Shown: piece by piece, positions 47,400 through 55,741 of the stretch
How the letters are laid out: each line of letters opens with the position of its first letter
How positions within the stretch are numbered: the first letter of the stretch is position 1
Source of the DNA: Embleya scabrispora DSM 41855
Lineage (GTDB): Bacteria; Actinomycetota; Actinomycetes; Streptomycetales; Streptomycetaceae
Assembly (NCBI RefSeq): GCF_000372745.1
Contig: NZ_KB889719.1
Location: 124,001-188,000, forward strand
Reading direction: 5' to 3'
DNA length: 64,000 nucleotides
Position numbers and translations under genes: made by a program
Notes under the pieces: model-generated
The model's input: the letters and a program-made list of their open reading frames with translations, nothing else
Database searches by the model: none
Told to the model about the DNA's origin: nothing

Positions 47400-48461
47400 A
47401 TGACCGTGAGGCTTGATCTGTCCCAGGACGCGGCGTCGCTCACCGCGCAACTCGTCGACATTCCGTCCGTCAGTGGCGACGAGCGGGTGCTCGCCGACGC
47501 GGTGGAGCAGGCGCTGCGCGCCCATCCGCACCTGACCGTCTTCCGGGACGGCGATTCGGTGGTCGCGCGCACCGACCTCGGGCGGTCCGAACGCATCCTG
47601 ATCGCGGGTCACCTGGACACCGTCCCGATCGCGGACAACCTGCCGTCCCGGATCGAGGGCCCGCTGATGTACGGCTGCGGCACGTCGGACATGAAGAGCG
47701 GCGTCGCGGTCCAACTGCGCCTCGCCGCACAATTGACCGAGCCCAATCGCGACGTCACCTACGTGTTCTACGACTGCGAGGAGATCGAGGCGTCCCGCAA
47801 CGGGCTGCTGCGGTTGGCGAACACCCATCCGGAGTGGCTCGTCGCCGACTTCGCGGTGCTGATGGAGCCGACCGGCGGCGCGGTCGAGGGTGGTTGCCAG
47901 GGCACCCTGCGGGTGCGGATCACCACGCTCGGCACCCGCGCGCACTCGGCCCGCTCGTGGTTGGGCGACAACGCGATCCACGCCGCGGCGCCGATCCTGA
48001 CCCGGCTGCGGGGCTACGAGGCGGCCAAGGTGGTGATCGACGGGCTCGAGTATCGCGAGGGCCTCAGCGCGGTCGGGATCGAGGGCGGCGTGGCGGGCAA
48101 CGTGATCCCGGACGTGTGCACGGTGACGGTGAACTTCCGGTTCGCGCCCAACCGCAGCGTCGAGCAGGCGTTCGCGCATGTGCAGGAGGTGTTCGCCGGT
48201 TTCGACGTGGTGCTCACCGACGCGGCCGCGGGTGCGCTGCCCGGTCTGGAGCGCCCGGCCGCGGCGGCGTTCGTGGCGGCGATCGGGACCCCGCCGCGGG
48301 CCAAGTTCGGCTGGACCGACGTGGCGCGGTTCTCCACGCTGGGCATCCCTGCGGTCAACTACGGGCCCGGCGACCCCAACTTGGCGCACAAGCGGGACGA
48401 GCACGTGGAGATCGCACTGATCGGGGACAGCGAGGAGCGGCTCCTGCGCTGGCTTCGGTAG
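47400..48461 (+). CDS. dapE: Succinyl-diaminopimelate desuccinylase DapE
   Basis: The 353-residue M20 metallo-hydrolase releases LL-diaminopimelate from the succinyl form. Metal-site motifs are present: [11 protein letters not shown], the GTSDMKSG motif, DCEEIEA and the VAEIEP-like EPTGG ([10 protein letters not shown]). The dimerisation (lid) domain lies in the middle. ATG at 47400. It acts in the same pathway as dapC upstream. Confidence 0.92.
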   Translation: MTVRLDLSQDAASLTAQLVDIPSVSGDERVLADAVEQALRAHPHLTVFRDGDSVVARTDLGRSERILIAGHLDTVPIADNLPSRIEGPLMYGCGTSDMKSGVAVQLRLAAQLTEPNRDVTYVFYDCEEIEASRNGLLRLANTHPEWLVADFAVLMEPTGGAVEGGCQGTLRVRITTLGTRAHSARSWLGDNAIHAAAPILTRLRGYEAAKVVIDGLEYREGLSAVGIEGGVAGNVIPDVCTVTVNFRFAPNRSVEQAFAHVQEVFAGFDVVLTDAAAGALPGLERPAAAAFVAAIGTPPRAKFGWTDVARFSTLGIPAVNYGPGDPNLAHKRDEHVEIALIGDSEERLLRWLR

Positions 48462-48535
48462 CGGGTGGGCGGACCGATCGCGGTGGTTCCCGATAAATCC
48501 GATCAACCGTCGCTCCGGCGTGACAGGGTGGCCGG

Positions 48536-49318
48536 ATGGATGCGCGATTCGCTCCGGAGGAGCCACCCGAGTTCGCCTCGCCCAGTGAGGTCGAGGAGCA
48601 GCATCCCGGCATGGGGCACCTCGGCACCGAGGCGTGGCGCGTGCTGCGGATCCAGACCGAGTTCGTGGACGGGTTCGGCATGCTCGCCGACCTCGGCCGG
48701 GCGGTGAGCGTGTTCGGCTCCGCCCGGACCGAACCGGGGTCGGCCGAGTACCGGATCGGCGAGCGGGTCGGCCGGGCGCTGGCCGAGGCCGGCTACGCGG
48801 TGATCACCGGCGGCGGCCCGGGCGCGATGGAGGCGGCGAACAAGGGTGCCCGGGCCGCGGGCGGGCAGTCCGTGGGCGTGGGCATCAAGCTCCCGTTCGA
48901 GTCCGGGCTCAACCCGTACGTGGACCGGGGCATCACCTTCCGGTACTTCTTCGCGCGCAAGACGATGTTCGTCAAGTACGCGCAGGGCTTCATCGTGCTG
49001 CCCGGCGGGATCGGCACGCTGGACGAGTTGTTCGAGGCGCTGACCCTGGTCCAGACCGGCAAGGTCACCCACTTCCCCGTGGTGCTGATCGGCCGCCACT
49101 ACTGGACCGGCCTGATCGACTGGGTCCGCGACGTGGTGATCGCCCAGGGCAAGGCATCACCGGCCGACCTGGACCTGATCCGGATCACCGACGACGTGGA
49201 CGAGGCCGTGCGGATCATTCGCGATGCCGACCTGGAGTGCTCGAAGATCGAGGCCGAGTCGCGTGCGGACAAGGCCGCGGCGGAACGCCGCGCCGGTGGC
49301 GGAGCAATTGCCACCTGA
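48536..49318 (+). CDS. LOG-family Rossmann protein (TIGR00730)
   Basis: This 260-residue protein has the LOG signatures GGGPGAMEAANKGA and PGGIGTLDELFEALTL that mark nucleoside-5'-monophosphate phosphoribohydrolases producing free cytokinin-type bases. The first 50 residues (RFAPEEPPEFASPSEVEEQHPG) are an acidic extension. Neighbours match the Rv1202-Rv1210 block of mycobacteria. The physiological substrate is not known. Confidence 0.85.
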   Translation: MDARFAPEEPPEFASPSEVEEQHPGMGHLGTEAWRVLRIQTEFVDGFGMLADLGRAVSVFGSARTEPGSAEYRIGERVGRALAEAGYAVITGGGPGAMEAANKGARAAGGQSVGVGIKLPFESGLNPYVDRGITFRYFFARKTMFVKYAQGFIVLPGGIGTLDELFEALTLVQTGKVTHFPVVLIGRHYWTGLIDWVRDVVIAQGKASPADLDLIRITDDVDEAVRIIRDADLECSKIEAESRADKAAAERRAGGGAIAT

Positions 49319-49341
49319 CGGGCATTCGGGCGCCCCGTCAC

Positions 49342-49363
49342 GTTCACTTGGGGGACACCGGCG
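49342..49363 (+). promoter_or_regulatory. Candidate PHO box (PhoP site) before the PhoX-like gene
   Basis: Two adjacent 11-base units, GTTCACTTGGG (49342-49352) and GGACACCGGCG (49353-49363), fit the streptomycete PhoP direct-repeat consensus G(G/T)TCAYYYR(G/C)G. The first matches fully and the second at nine positions. The site lies 54 bases before the start codon. Confidence 0.55.
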
Positions 49364-49416
49364 GGCGAAAGCGTAGGGGCGTCCCGATTTTTCCTGCCTT
49401 TCACTGGAGAAACCAC

Positions 49417-50826
49417 ATGTCGCTGTCCCGCAGGGGCTTCCTCGGTCGCACCGCCACCACCGGTGCCGGTGTCGCCCTCATCGGCAGCACCGGCATGCTG
49501 CTGGCCCCGAACGCCTCGGCCTCGTCCCGGCCCAACGGGCAGGGCCGGCCGCCGGCCCAGCCGGGCTACGGTGCGCTGATCAACGACCCCGCCGGGCGGC
49601 TGGCGCTGCCCAAGGGTTTCTCGTACCAGATAGTCACCGAGGCCGGTGTCACCAAGCTGGAGTCCGGCGAGGTGACCCCGAGCAACCACGACGGCACCGG
49701 TGCCTTCAAGCTGCGTGGCGGCGGCACCGTCCTGGTCAACAACCACGAGCTCGGCGGTTCGCTCAAGGACACCCCGCTCCCGGTCCCGCACCTGTCGGGT
49801 CTGGTCTACGACGAGGGTCTCGCCGGCGGCTGCACGGTGGTCGAGGTGAACCGTTACGGCAGGCGCATCCGCGAGTACGTCGGCGTGGCCGGCACCGCGA
49901 CCAACTGCGCGGGCGGGGTGACCCCGTGGGACACCTGGCTGACCTGCGAGGAGACCGAGCAGCTCGCCGGTCAGGGCAGCGCGACCAAGGACCACGGCTA
50001 CGTCTTCGAGGTCGACCCCTACGACCGCCGCGCCAACCGCGACCCCAAGCCGATCAAGGCGCTCGGCCGGTTCGCCCACGAGGCGGTCGCGGTCGACCCG
50101 CGTCGCGGTCACCTGTACCTGACCGAGGACGCGAGCAACCCGAACGGGCTGTTCTACCGCTGGGAGCCCCCGCGCCACTGGGACGGCGGTCGCGGCCGAC
50201 TGCGCAAGCTGGCCGACGACGCGGGCACCCTCGCGGCGATGCGCTGCGTGGACGCGAGCGGCAAGCACGTGGACGACCTCTCCCGCGCCACCGAGATCGG
50301 CACCACCTACGCGGTGAACTGGGTGACGGTGCAGGAGCGCGACGCCCGCACGGCGTCCATCCGCAAGCAGTTCCAGAACACCGACATCACCCGCGGTCGC
50401 AAGATCGAGGGCATCTGGTGGGGCGACGGCGGCGCGTACGTCGTCACCAGCTTCGCCCGCAAGGAGAGCCCGGGCACGCCGCACGACGGCCAGATCTGGT
50501 TCTACGACCCGCGTCGCGCCCGGCTGACCCTGAAGCTGCGCTTCGGCGTCAACACCACGCCGGACGTGGACGGTCCCTACGACGGCCCGGACAACATCAG
50601 CGTCTCGCCGCACGGCGGCGTGATCATCGCCGAGGACGGCGAGGGCGTGCAGCACCTGCTCGGCGCGACCGAGGACGGCAAGACCTACCCGATCGCCCGC
50701 AACGACGTTCCCGGCGGCAGTGAGCTGACCGGCCCGGTCTTCTCCGAGGACGGCCGCACGCTGTTCGCGAACGTGCAGACCCCGGGCACGATGTACGCGA
50801 TCCAGGGCCCCTGGAAGCGCTGCTGA
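49417..50826 (+). CDS. PhoX-like (DUF839) secreted phosphatase-family protein
   Basis: The 469-residue protein has a twin-arginine signal (SRRGFLGRTATTGAGVALIG), so it is probably exported folded. The body has PhoX/DUF839 features: calcium/iron-binding loops of beta-propeller type (TPWDTWLTCEET; GRFAHEAVAVDP; TEDASNPNGLFYRW; GGVIIAEDGEGVQ). It is shorter than the classical PhoX enzyme. Enzyme activity is inferred from the family. The PHO box upstream supports phosphate control. ATG at 49417. Confidence 0.85.
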   Translation: MSLSRRGFLGRTATTGAGVALIGSTGMLLAPNASASSRPNGQGRPPAQPGYGALINDPAGRLALPKGFSYQIVTEAGVTKLESGEVTPSNHDGTGAFKLRGGGTVLVNNHELGGSLKDTPLPVPHLSGLVYDEGLAGGCTVVEVNRYGRRIREYVGVAGTATNCAGGVTPWDTWLTCEETEQLAGQGSATKDHGYVFEVDPYDRRANRDPKPIKALGRFAHEAVAVDPRRGHLYLTEDASNPNGLFYRWEPPRHWDGGRGRLRKLADDAGTLAAMRCVDASGKHVDDLSRATEIGTTYAVNWVTVQERDARTASIRKQFQNTDITRGRKIEGIWWGDGGAYVVTSFARKESPGTPHDGQIWFYDPRRARLTLKLRFGVNTTPDVDGPYDGPDNISVSPHGGVIIAEDGEGVQHLLGATEDGKTYPIARNDVPGGSELTGPVFSEDGRTLFANVQTPGTMYAIQGPWKRC

Positions 50827-50860
50827 TCGGCTGACCCGCCGGCCGCGGTCGGAGCCCACT

Positions 50861-50905
50861 TTTCGGCGCCTGCGCCCACCTCCTCGGTGGGCGCAGGCGC
50901 CGAAA
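50861..50905. terminator. 20-bp hairpin between convergent PhoX-like and folP genes
   Basis: Perfect 20-base arms (TTTCGGCGCC...CCACC and complement, loop TCCTC) lie between two convergent gene ends and so serve both as a bidirectional terminator. Confidence 0.85.
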
Positions 50906-50944
50906 GACGTTCCCCGGGGACCGCACGGCGGCCCCGCGGGGCCG

Positions 50945-51811
50945 TCAGGCCAGGGCGCGCCGGGCCACCGCGGGCTGTCGGGTGCCGTGGATCGAGGACA
51001 CCATGTCCAGCACCTGACGGGTCTCGCCGACCTGGTGCGCGCGGTACACCCGGGCACCCAGCCACGCGCTGACCGCGGTGGTGGCGAGCGTGCCGAGCAG
51101 GCGCTCGTTCACCGGCTTGTCCAGCGTCTCGCCGACGAAGTCCTTGTTGGACAGCGACACCAGCACCGGCCAGCCGGTGTCGACCATCTCGCCGAGTCGG
51201 CGGGTCGCCTCCAGCGAGTGTCGGGTGTTCTTGCCGAAGTCGTGCCCGGGGTCGATCAGGATCGCGTCCCGGCGCACGCCCAGCCGCGCGGCGCGCTCGG
51301 CCAGGCCGATCGTCACGTCCAGGATGTCGGCCATCACGTCCACGTAGCCGATCCGGTGCGGCCGTGTGCGCGGCTGCGCGCGACCGGCGTGCGTGCACAC
51401 GATGCCCACGTCGTACTTGGCGGCCACCTCGGCGAGCTTGGGGTCCACCCCGCCCCACGCGTCGTTCATCAGGTCCGCGCCCGCCTCGCAGACCGCTTCG
51501 GCCACCTCGTGCCGCCAGGTGTCGACGCTGATCACCACGTCGGGGTGGCGACGGCGGACCTCGGCCACGAACGACGCCGTGCGGCGGATCTCCTCCGCGA
51601 CGTCCACCTCGGCCCCCGGACCGGCCTTGACCCCCCCGATGTCCACGATCCCCGCGCCCTCGGCGACCGCGCGTTCGACCGCGTCCAGGGCGGGTCGATC
51701 GTCGAAGGTCGCACCCTTGTCGAAAAACGAGTCCGGTGTCCGGTTGATGATCGCCATGATCACCAACTCGTCGCCACCGAACTCTTGTCGCCCCAGCCTC
51801 AGCGTCGTCAC
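50945..51811 (-). CDS. folP2: Dihydropteroate-synthase paralogue (FolP2 type)
   Basis: This 288-residue TIM-barrel protein keeps much of the DHPS fold (NRTPDSF, DPGHDFGK, SNKDF) but departs from the canonical enzyme. GGVKAGPG replaces GGESTRPG, and RAHQV replaces the C-terminal RVHDV. These are FolP2-type features; the Mycobacterium paralogue (Rv1207) does not behave as a normal DHPS. It probably has a different, unknown substrate. The GTG at 51811 has a GGAGG Shine-Dalgarno. Its neighbours match the mycobacterial folP2 locus. Confidence 0.8.
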   Translation of the reverse strand: MTTLRLGRQEFGGDELVIMAIINRTPDSFFDKGATFDDRPALDAVERAVAEGAGIVDIGGVKAGPGAEVDVAEEIRRTASFVAEVRRRHPDVVISVDTWRHEVAEAVCEAGADLMNDAWGGVDPKLAEVAAKYDVGIVCTHAGRAQPRTRPHRIGYVDVMADILDVTIGLAERAARLGVRRDAILIDPGHDFGKNTRHSLEATRRLGEMVDTGWPVLVSLSNKDFVGETLDKPVNERLLGTLATTAVSAWLGARVYRAHQVGETRQVLDMVSSIHGTRQPAVARRALA

Positions 51812-51963
51812 CCCGTCGACCTCCGCCCACCACACCCAGCACGTGCCACCTGACCCCCTGATCGTGGCACGATCGTCCCGTGCGACGACCCGGGGGCTTC
51901 CCGAAGCGGCCCGGAGCGGACGCCCGTCCCAGCACCTGCACCACCGTCGAAGGGGAGCCGTCC

Positions 51964-52713
51964 GTGTTCTGGATCCAGCTTGTCGTGGTGACCGGGGTGA
52001 TCCTCGTGATCGCCGCGGTCGTGCTCGGGGCGGGTGGCTCCCTTCCCGACGCCCACCGCGAACAGCCCGAGCTGCGGATGCCCGGCGACCGCCCGCTGAC
52101 GAGCGCGGACGTCGACGACATCCGCTTCCCGGTGGTCTTTCGCGGCTACCGGATGAGCGAGGTCGACGTCGTCCTGGACCGGCTCACCGGCGAACTCGCG
52201 GCGCGCGACGCGCGCATCCTGGAACTCGAGTACAAGCTCAGCGGCACCACCCCGGCCGGCGTCACCGTGTCGGTCCCGGGCGCCGCCGCCGCGGGTGCGA
52301 GCGCGCTCGGCGCCGGCCGGCTCGCCCCGCCGCCGCGTGCCGTGGGCAACACGCTGTCCCTGGAGAAGCCGGACCGGGCCGTCTCGACCGGGTCCGACCC
52401 GGACGAGACCCGGCCCGCGAGCGTCGTCGCGGGTGCGGGTGCGGGTGCGGGTGCGGGTGCGGGTGCGAATGTGGATGCGGATGCGGACGAGACGCGCGAG
52501 TCGGTCGTGAGCGAGGCCGACACCCCGGCCACCGACACCCCGGCCACCGACACCCCGGCCACCGACACCCCGGCCACCGATACCCCGGCCACCGACGCGG
52601 CGTCCGCCGAGCCGACCGCCGAGCCGACCGCCGAGCCGACTGCCGAGCCGACTGCCGCCGCGGACGACGACGTCGCGCCCACCGCCGAGTCGAAGGGCGA
52701 CCCCAAGCCGTGA
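51964..52713 (+). CDS. DivIVA-domain membrane protein with low-complexity tail
   Basis: The 249-residue protein has one N-terminal membrane helix (FWIQLVVVTGVILVIAAVVLG, residues 2-22) and a DivIVA-type segment (DDIRFPVVFRGYRMSEVDVVLDRL, about 51-75) with a following coiled-coil-like helix. The tail holds stacked repeats: alternating Ala-Gly (156-168), DTPAT x5 (186-210) and EPTA x4 (216-231). It corresponds to mycobacterial Rv1209. A role at the division or growth site is possible. Its stop overlaps the start of tag (GTGA). Confidence 0.8.
   Translation: MFWIQLVVVTGVILVIAAVVLGAGGSLPDAHREQPELRMPGDRPLTSADVDDIRFPVVFRGYRMSEVDVVLDRLTGELAARDARILELEYKLSGTTPAGVTVSVPGAAAAGASALGAGRLAPPPRAVGNTLSLEKPDRAVSTGSDPDETRPASVVAGAGAGAGAGAGANVDADADETRESVVSEADTPATDTPATDTPATDTPATDTPATDAASAEPTAEPTAEPTAEPTAAADDDVAPTAESKGDPKP
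52429..52656 (+). repeat. In-frame micro- and minisatellites in the DivIVA-domain gene
   Basis: Three adjacent in-frame tracts are present: a hexamer GCGGGT-type tract (52429-52467), five 15-bp DTPAT units (52519-52593) and four 12-bp EPTA units (52609-52656). All are multiples of three, so changes in copy number keep the frame. Confidence 0.85.
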
Positions 52714-53288
52714 CCGTCATCGGCGGTCCGGTCGCGGGACCGGACGGACTGCTGCGCTGCCCGTGGGGCGCGACCGGACCGGAGGACTACCGGATCTACC
52801 ACGACACCGAGTGGGGCGTCCCCGTGCACGGCGAGGACGCGCTGTACGAACGCCTGTGCCTGGAGGCGTTCCAGTCCGGCTTGTCCTGGCTGACCATCCT
52901 GCGCCGACGGGCCGGCTTCCGGGCGGCCTTCGCCGACTTCTCGATCGCCCGGGTGGCTCGGTTCGACGACGCGGACCGGGCCCGGCTGCTCACCGACGAG
53001 GGCATCATCCGCAATCGGGCCAAGATCGACGCCGCGATAGCCAACGCACACGCGGCGCAGGCCCTCCAGGGCGGTCTGGACGCGCTCGTATGGTCGTTCG
53101 TACCCTCCGGGCGCCGGAAGGCTCCCGCGGCCCTGTCGGACGTACCGGCGGTCACCGACGAGTCCACCGCGCTGGCCAAGGAGCTCAAGCGCAAGGGTTT
53201 CCGGTTCGTCGGCCCCACCACCGCCTACGCGCTGATGCAGGCATGCGGGTTGGTCAACGACCACCTCGCGGGCTGCGCGTCCCGCTGA
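52710..53288 (+). CDS. tag: DNA-3-methyladenine glycosylase I
   Basis: The 192-residue base-excision enzyme removes 3-methyladenine. It has the zinc-binding CPWG start (LLRCPWGATGPEDYRIYHDTEWGVP), the conserved FQSGLSWLTILRRRAGFRAAF segment, and a GFRFVGPTTAYALMQACGLVNDH tail. The GTG start overlaps the preceding stop. Position matches mycobacterial tagA. Confidence 0.93.
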   Translation: MTVIGGPVAGPDGLLRCPWGATGPEDYRIYHDTEWGVPVHGEDALYERLCLEAFQSGLSWLTILRRRAGFRAAFADFSIARVARFDDADRARLLTDEGIIRNRAKIDAAIANAHAAQALQGGLDALVWSFVPSGRRKAPAALSDVPAVTDESTALAKELKRKGFRFVGPTTAYALMQACGLVNDHLAGCASR

Positions 53289-53332
53289 GTCGCCCGACGA
53301 CCGCCCGGCGGGCCGCGCGTCCCGAGCATCGG

Positions 53333-53366
53333 GCACCGCCGCGGGATCGACCTCGCGCGGCGGTGC
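53333..53366. terminator. Hairpin between convergent tag and enoyl-CoA hydratase genes
   Basis: An 11-bp perfect stem (GCACCGCCGCG and CGCGGCGGTGC, 12-base loop) sits between the two gene ends. Confidence 0.6.
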
Positions 53367-53378
53367 GCCGAGCCCGGC

Positions 53379-54176
53379 TCAGCGGCCGACGAAGGTCGGC
53401 TTCTCCTTGGCGACGAACGCCGCGACCGCGATCCGGTGGTCCTCGGAGCCGCCCGCGCGCAGTTGCAGTTCCTCCTCCTTGACCAGGGTGTCGATCAGCG
53501 AGTGGGACGCGCCGTAGGCGACCGACTCCTTGAGCGCGGCCAGCGCCACGGTCGGCCCCTCGGCGAGCCGGCGGGCCAGTTCGCGGGCCGTGTCGAGCAC
53601 CTGATCGGCCGGTACCACCTGGTTGGCCAGGCCCAGTTCGAGCGCCTCGGCCGCCTTGACCGTGCGCGGCAGCATCAACAGCTCGACCGCCCGGGCCTGA
53701 CCGACCAGCCGCGGCAGCGTCCAGGACGCGCCGGAGTCGGCGGTCAGCGCGACCCCCGCGAACGCGGTGTTGAACCCGGCCGTGTCCGCCATGATCCGGA
53801 AGTCGCAGGCCCACGCGATCGCCGCGCCCGCCCCCGCCGCGACGCCGTTGACCGCGGCGATCACCGGCTTGGCCATCGTGGCGAGCGCGGTCACCAGCGG
53901 GTTGTAGTGCTCGCGCACGGTCGCGAAGGTGGCCTCGGGGCCGGTCTCCAGCTGCCGAATGTGCGCCTTGAGATCCTGACCGACACAAAACGCCCGACCG
54001 CTGCCGGTCAGCAGAACCGCTCGCACGTCGGCGTCCTCGGCCGCGCGGAGCACCGCGTCGCGCAATGCGATCTTGGTCGGCTCGTCCAGCGAGTTCATCG
54101 CGTCGGGACGGTTCAGCGTGACGGTCGCGACTCCGTCGGCGAGTTCGTAGAGCACATTGTCGGTCTTGTCGGCCAT
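53379..54176 (-). CDS. Enoyl-CoA hydratase/isomerase
   Basis: This 265-residue crotonase-fold protein shows the oxyanion loops GSGRAFCVGQDLKAH and NGVAAGAGAAIAWACDFRI. The catalytic glutamate of classic hydratases (near residue 130-160) is not obvious: GVALTADSGASWTLPRLVG has Asp/Ser where hydratases have Glu, as in PaaG-type isomerases. It could act in fatty-acid or phenylacetate-type breakdown. A 15-bp palindrome lies 84 bases upstream of its start. Confidence 0.85.
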   Translation of the reverse strand: MADKTDNVLYELADGVATVTLNRPDAMNSLDEPTKIALRDAVLRAAEDADVRAVLLTGSGRAFCVGQDLKAHIRQLETGPEATFATVREHYNPLVTALATMAKPVIAAVNGVAAGAGAAIAWACDFRIMADTAGFNTAFAGVALTADSGASWTLPRLVGQARAVELLMLPRTVKAAEALELGLANQVVPADQVLDTARELARRLAEGPTVALAALKESVAYGASHSLIDTLVKEEELQLRAGGSEDHRIAVAAFVAKEKPTFVGR

Positions 54177-54259
54177 TTGCCTGCCTCCGCATCACGTACA
54201 TCACCGCAGGTGGGATGTGCACAGCATGCCGGACCGCCGCGCCGTGCCCCAGCCCGGCC

Positions 54260-54274
54260 CTGACGGACCGTCAG
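54260..54274. promoter_or_regulatory. 15-bp palindrome CTGACGGACCGTCAG upstream of the enoyl-CoA hydratase
   Basis: Perfect 7-base half-sites flank one central base. It is the same design as the site before dapE. TetR-type fatty-acid regulators often use TGAC...GTCA palindromes. Confidence 0.55.
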
Positions 54275-54470
54275 CTCATTCCCGAGCCGAGGCCGAGCCG
54301 GGACGGACCATCTCATTCCGTCGCCGTACGGACGGGGTTCCGGAGGTCGACGGGACCCGATGTTGCTCACCCCACCGTTCGATGCGGGATAATGGTCCCT
54401 GATCAATGCTCTCGAAGACCGGTGGCCGGTTTGAGCACCGGTGCGTCGATATGCAGGAAGGGGAACGAGC

Positions 54471-54638
54471 ATGGCGGCCATGAAGCCGCGGACGGGCGAC
54501 GGCCCGCTCGAGGTGACCAAGGAAGGGCGGGGCATCGTCATGCGCGTTCCGCTTGAGGGCGGTGGACGGCTCGTAGTCGAGTTGTCGGCCGATGAGGCCG
54601 GTGCCCTGAGCGAGGCGCTGAAGAACGCCGTGGGCTGA
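54471..54638 (+). CDS. DUF3117-family small protein
   Basis: This 55-residue protein (MAAMKPRTGDGPLEVTKEGR start) is nearly invariant across actinobacteria and corresponds to Rv1211. It is predicted to be a small beta-rich cytoplasmic protein with no known function. A strong GGAAGGGGAA ribosome binding site lies upstream. Confidence 0.9.
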   Translation: MAAMKPRTGDGPLEVTKEGRGIVMRVPLEGGGRLVVELSADEAGALSEALKNAVG

Positions 54639-54674
54639 CCCCCAGGGGCGACGCCCTCGACGAAAGTCGTGATG

Positions 54675-54724
54675 CGACGGCCTCGATTCGGACATGGAGA
54701 CTCATGTCCGGATCGGGGCCGTCG
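54675..54724. terminator. Imperfect hairpin between DUF3117 and O-methyltransferase genes
   Basis: Outer arms CGACGGCC/GGCCGTCG and inner arms CGGACATG/CATGTCCG pair across a mismatched centre, between convergent gene ends. Confidence 0.55.
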
Positions 54725-54777
54725 GCATGTCCGGGCGGCTCCCGGCGACCGCGCGTGACGGCGGTGCCCGGCGGTGA

Positions 54778-55464
54778 TCAGCCCCGGCGGGCCGCGCAGA
54801 GCAGGCCGTCGCCGACCGGGAGCAGGGCGGGCACGAGCGACTCGTGCTCGCGGATCACCCGCAGCACGTCGCGCACGGCCGCGGTCTCCGCGTCCCGGTG
54901 CGCCGGATCGGCCACCCGGTCGCGCAGGAGCGCGTTGTCGAAGCACACCACGCCGCCGGGCCGCAGCAGGCGCAGCGCCTCGGCCAGGTAGTCCAGGTAC
55001 TCCAGCCTGTCACCGTCGCAGAACACCAGGTCGTAGCCGCCGTCGGCGAGCCGCGGCAGCACCTCCAGGGCGCGGCCCGGGATGAAGCGGGCGCGGCCGC
55101 TGGGGAAGCCCGCCTCGGTGAAGGTCTCCTTCGCGAGGCGCTGGTTCTCCGGGTCGGAGTCGACCGTGGTGAGCACGCCGTCGGGGCGCATGCCGCGCAG
55201 CAGGTAGAGGCCGGAGACCCCGGTCCCGGTCCCGATCTCGGCGACCGCCTTGGCCTCCACCGCGGCCGCGAGGAAGCGCAGCGTGGCGCCGCCGCCCGGA
55301 CCTATCGGGACCACGCCGACTTCCCGGGCGCGGGCGCGGGCGCCCGCGAGGACGGCGTCCTCGCCGACGTACTCTTCCGCGAACGCCCAGCTCGCCTGGC
55401 GATTGCCGGAAATGGCTTCCTCCTCTGTCCCGGCCGCCCGTACGCGTCTCGACGGGTCGGCCAC
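54778..55464 (-). CDS. O-methyltransferase (Rv1220c-like)
   Basis: The 228-residue class I methyltransferase belongs to the CaOMT-type family. The SAM site is AEIGTGTGVSGLYLLRG, and the metal-binding Asp lies in the YDLVFCDGDRLEY region. A strong GAGGAGG precedes an in-frame ATT before SGNRQASWAFAEEYV, the family's usual beginning, so the true start could be there rather than the upstream GTG used here. It is divergent from sigE, as in mycobacteria. Confidence 0.85.
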   Translation of the reverse strand: MADPSRRVRAAGTEEEAISGNRQASWAFAEEYVGEDAVLAGARARAREVGVVPIGPGGGATLRFLAAAVEAKAVAEIGTGTGVSGLYLLRGMRPDGVLTTVDSDPENQRLAKETFTEAGFPSGRARFIPGRALEVLPRLADGGYDLVFCDGDRLEYLDYLAEALRLLRPGGVVCFDNALLRDRVADPAHRDAETAAVRDVLRVIREHESLVPALLPVGDGLLCAARRG

Positions 55465-55572
55465 CTGAGCGCAAGGGTATTACCGAGGGGTCATCCGCCC
55501 GGCCGGGGAGCGCCGCACGAGTGCGCCCGGGGCGCCGGAGCCGACCGCCCTCGGCGACCGGGCCGAATTCGG

Positions 55573-55598
55573 GGAACCCCGTCCGGACGCGGTTCGTT
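55573..55598 (+). promoter_or_regulatory. Candidate ECF-type (SigE-like) promoter
   Basis: GGAACC (55573-55578) and CGTT (55595-55598) are separated by 16 bases, the spacing of ECF/SigE promoters. It lies about 145 bases upstream of the sigE start in the divergent region, suggesting autoregulation. Confidence 0.45.
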
Positions 55599-55741
55599 GA
55601 CCCCCTCGGAAGACAGGTGAACACGAGGCTCGTGGTCTCGCGGCACCGCAGGTGGGTCGGATCCGGGCTCGGCGCCCTTATCCGGGCTTAACAGGCAGGG
55701 CGCTTATGGTGGTTGCGCTACTCGGAAGAGGAGGTGTGGCA

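Noticed and set aside
52429-52656. Regularly spaced repeats resembling a CRISPR-like or satellite array
   Set aside because: The units are 6, 15 and 12 bases, contiguous and in frame with a clear coding gene; there are no spacers.
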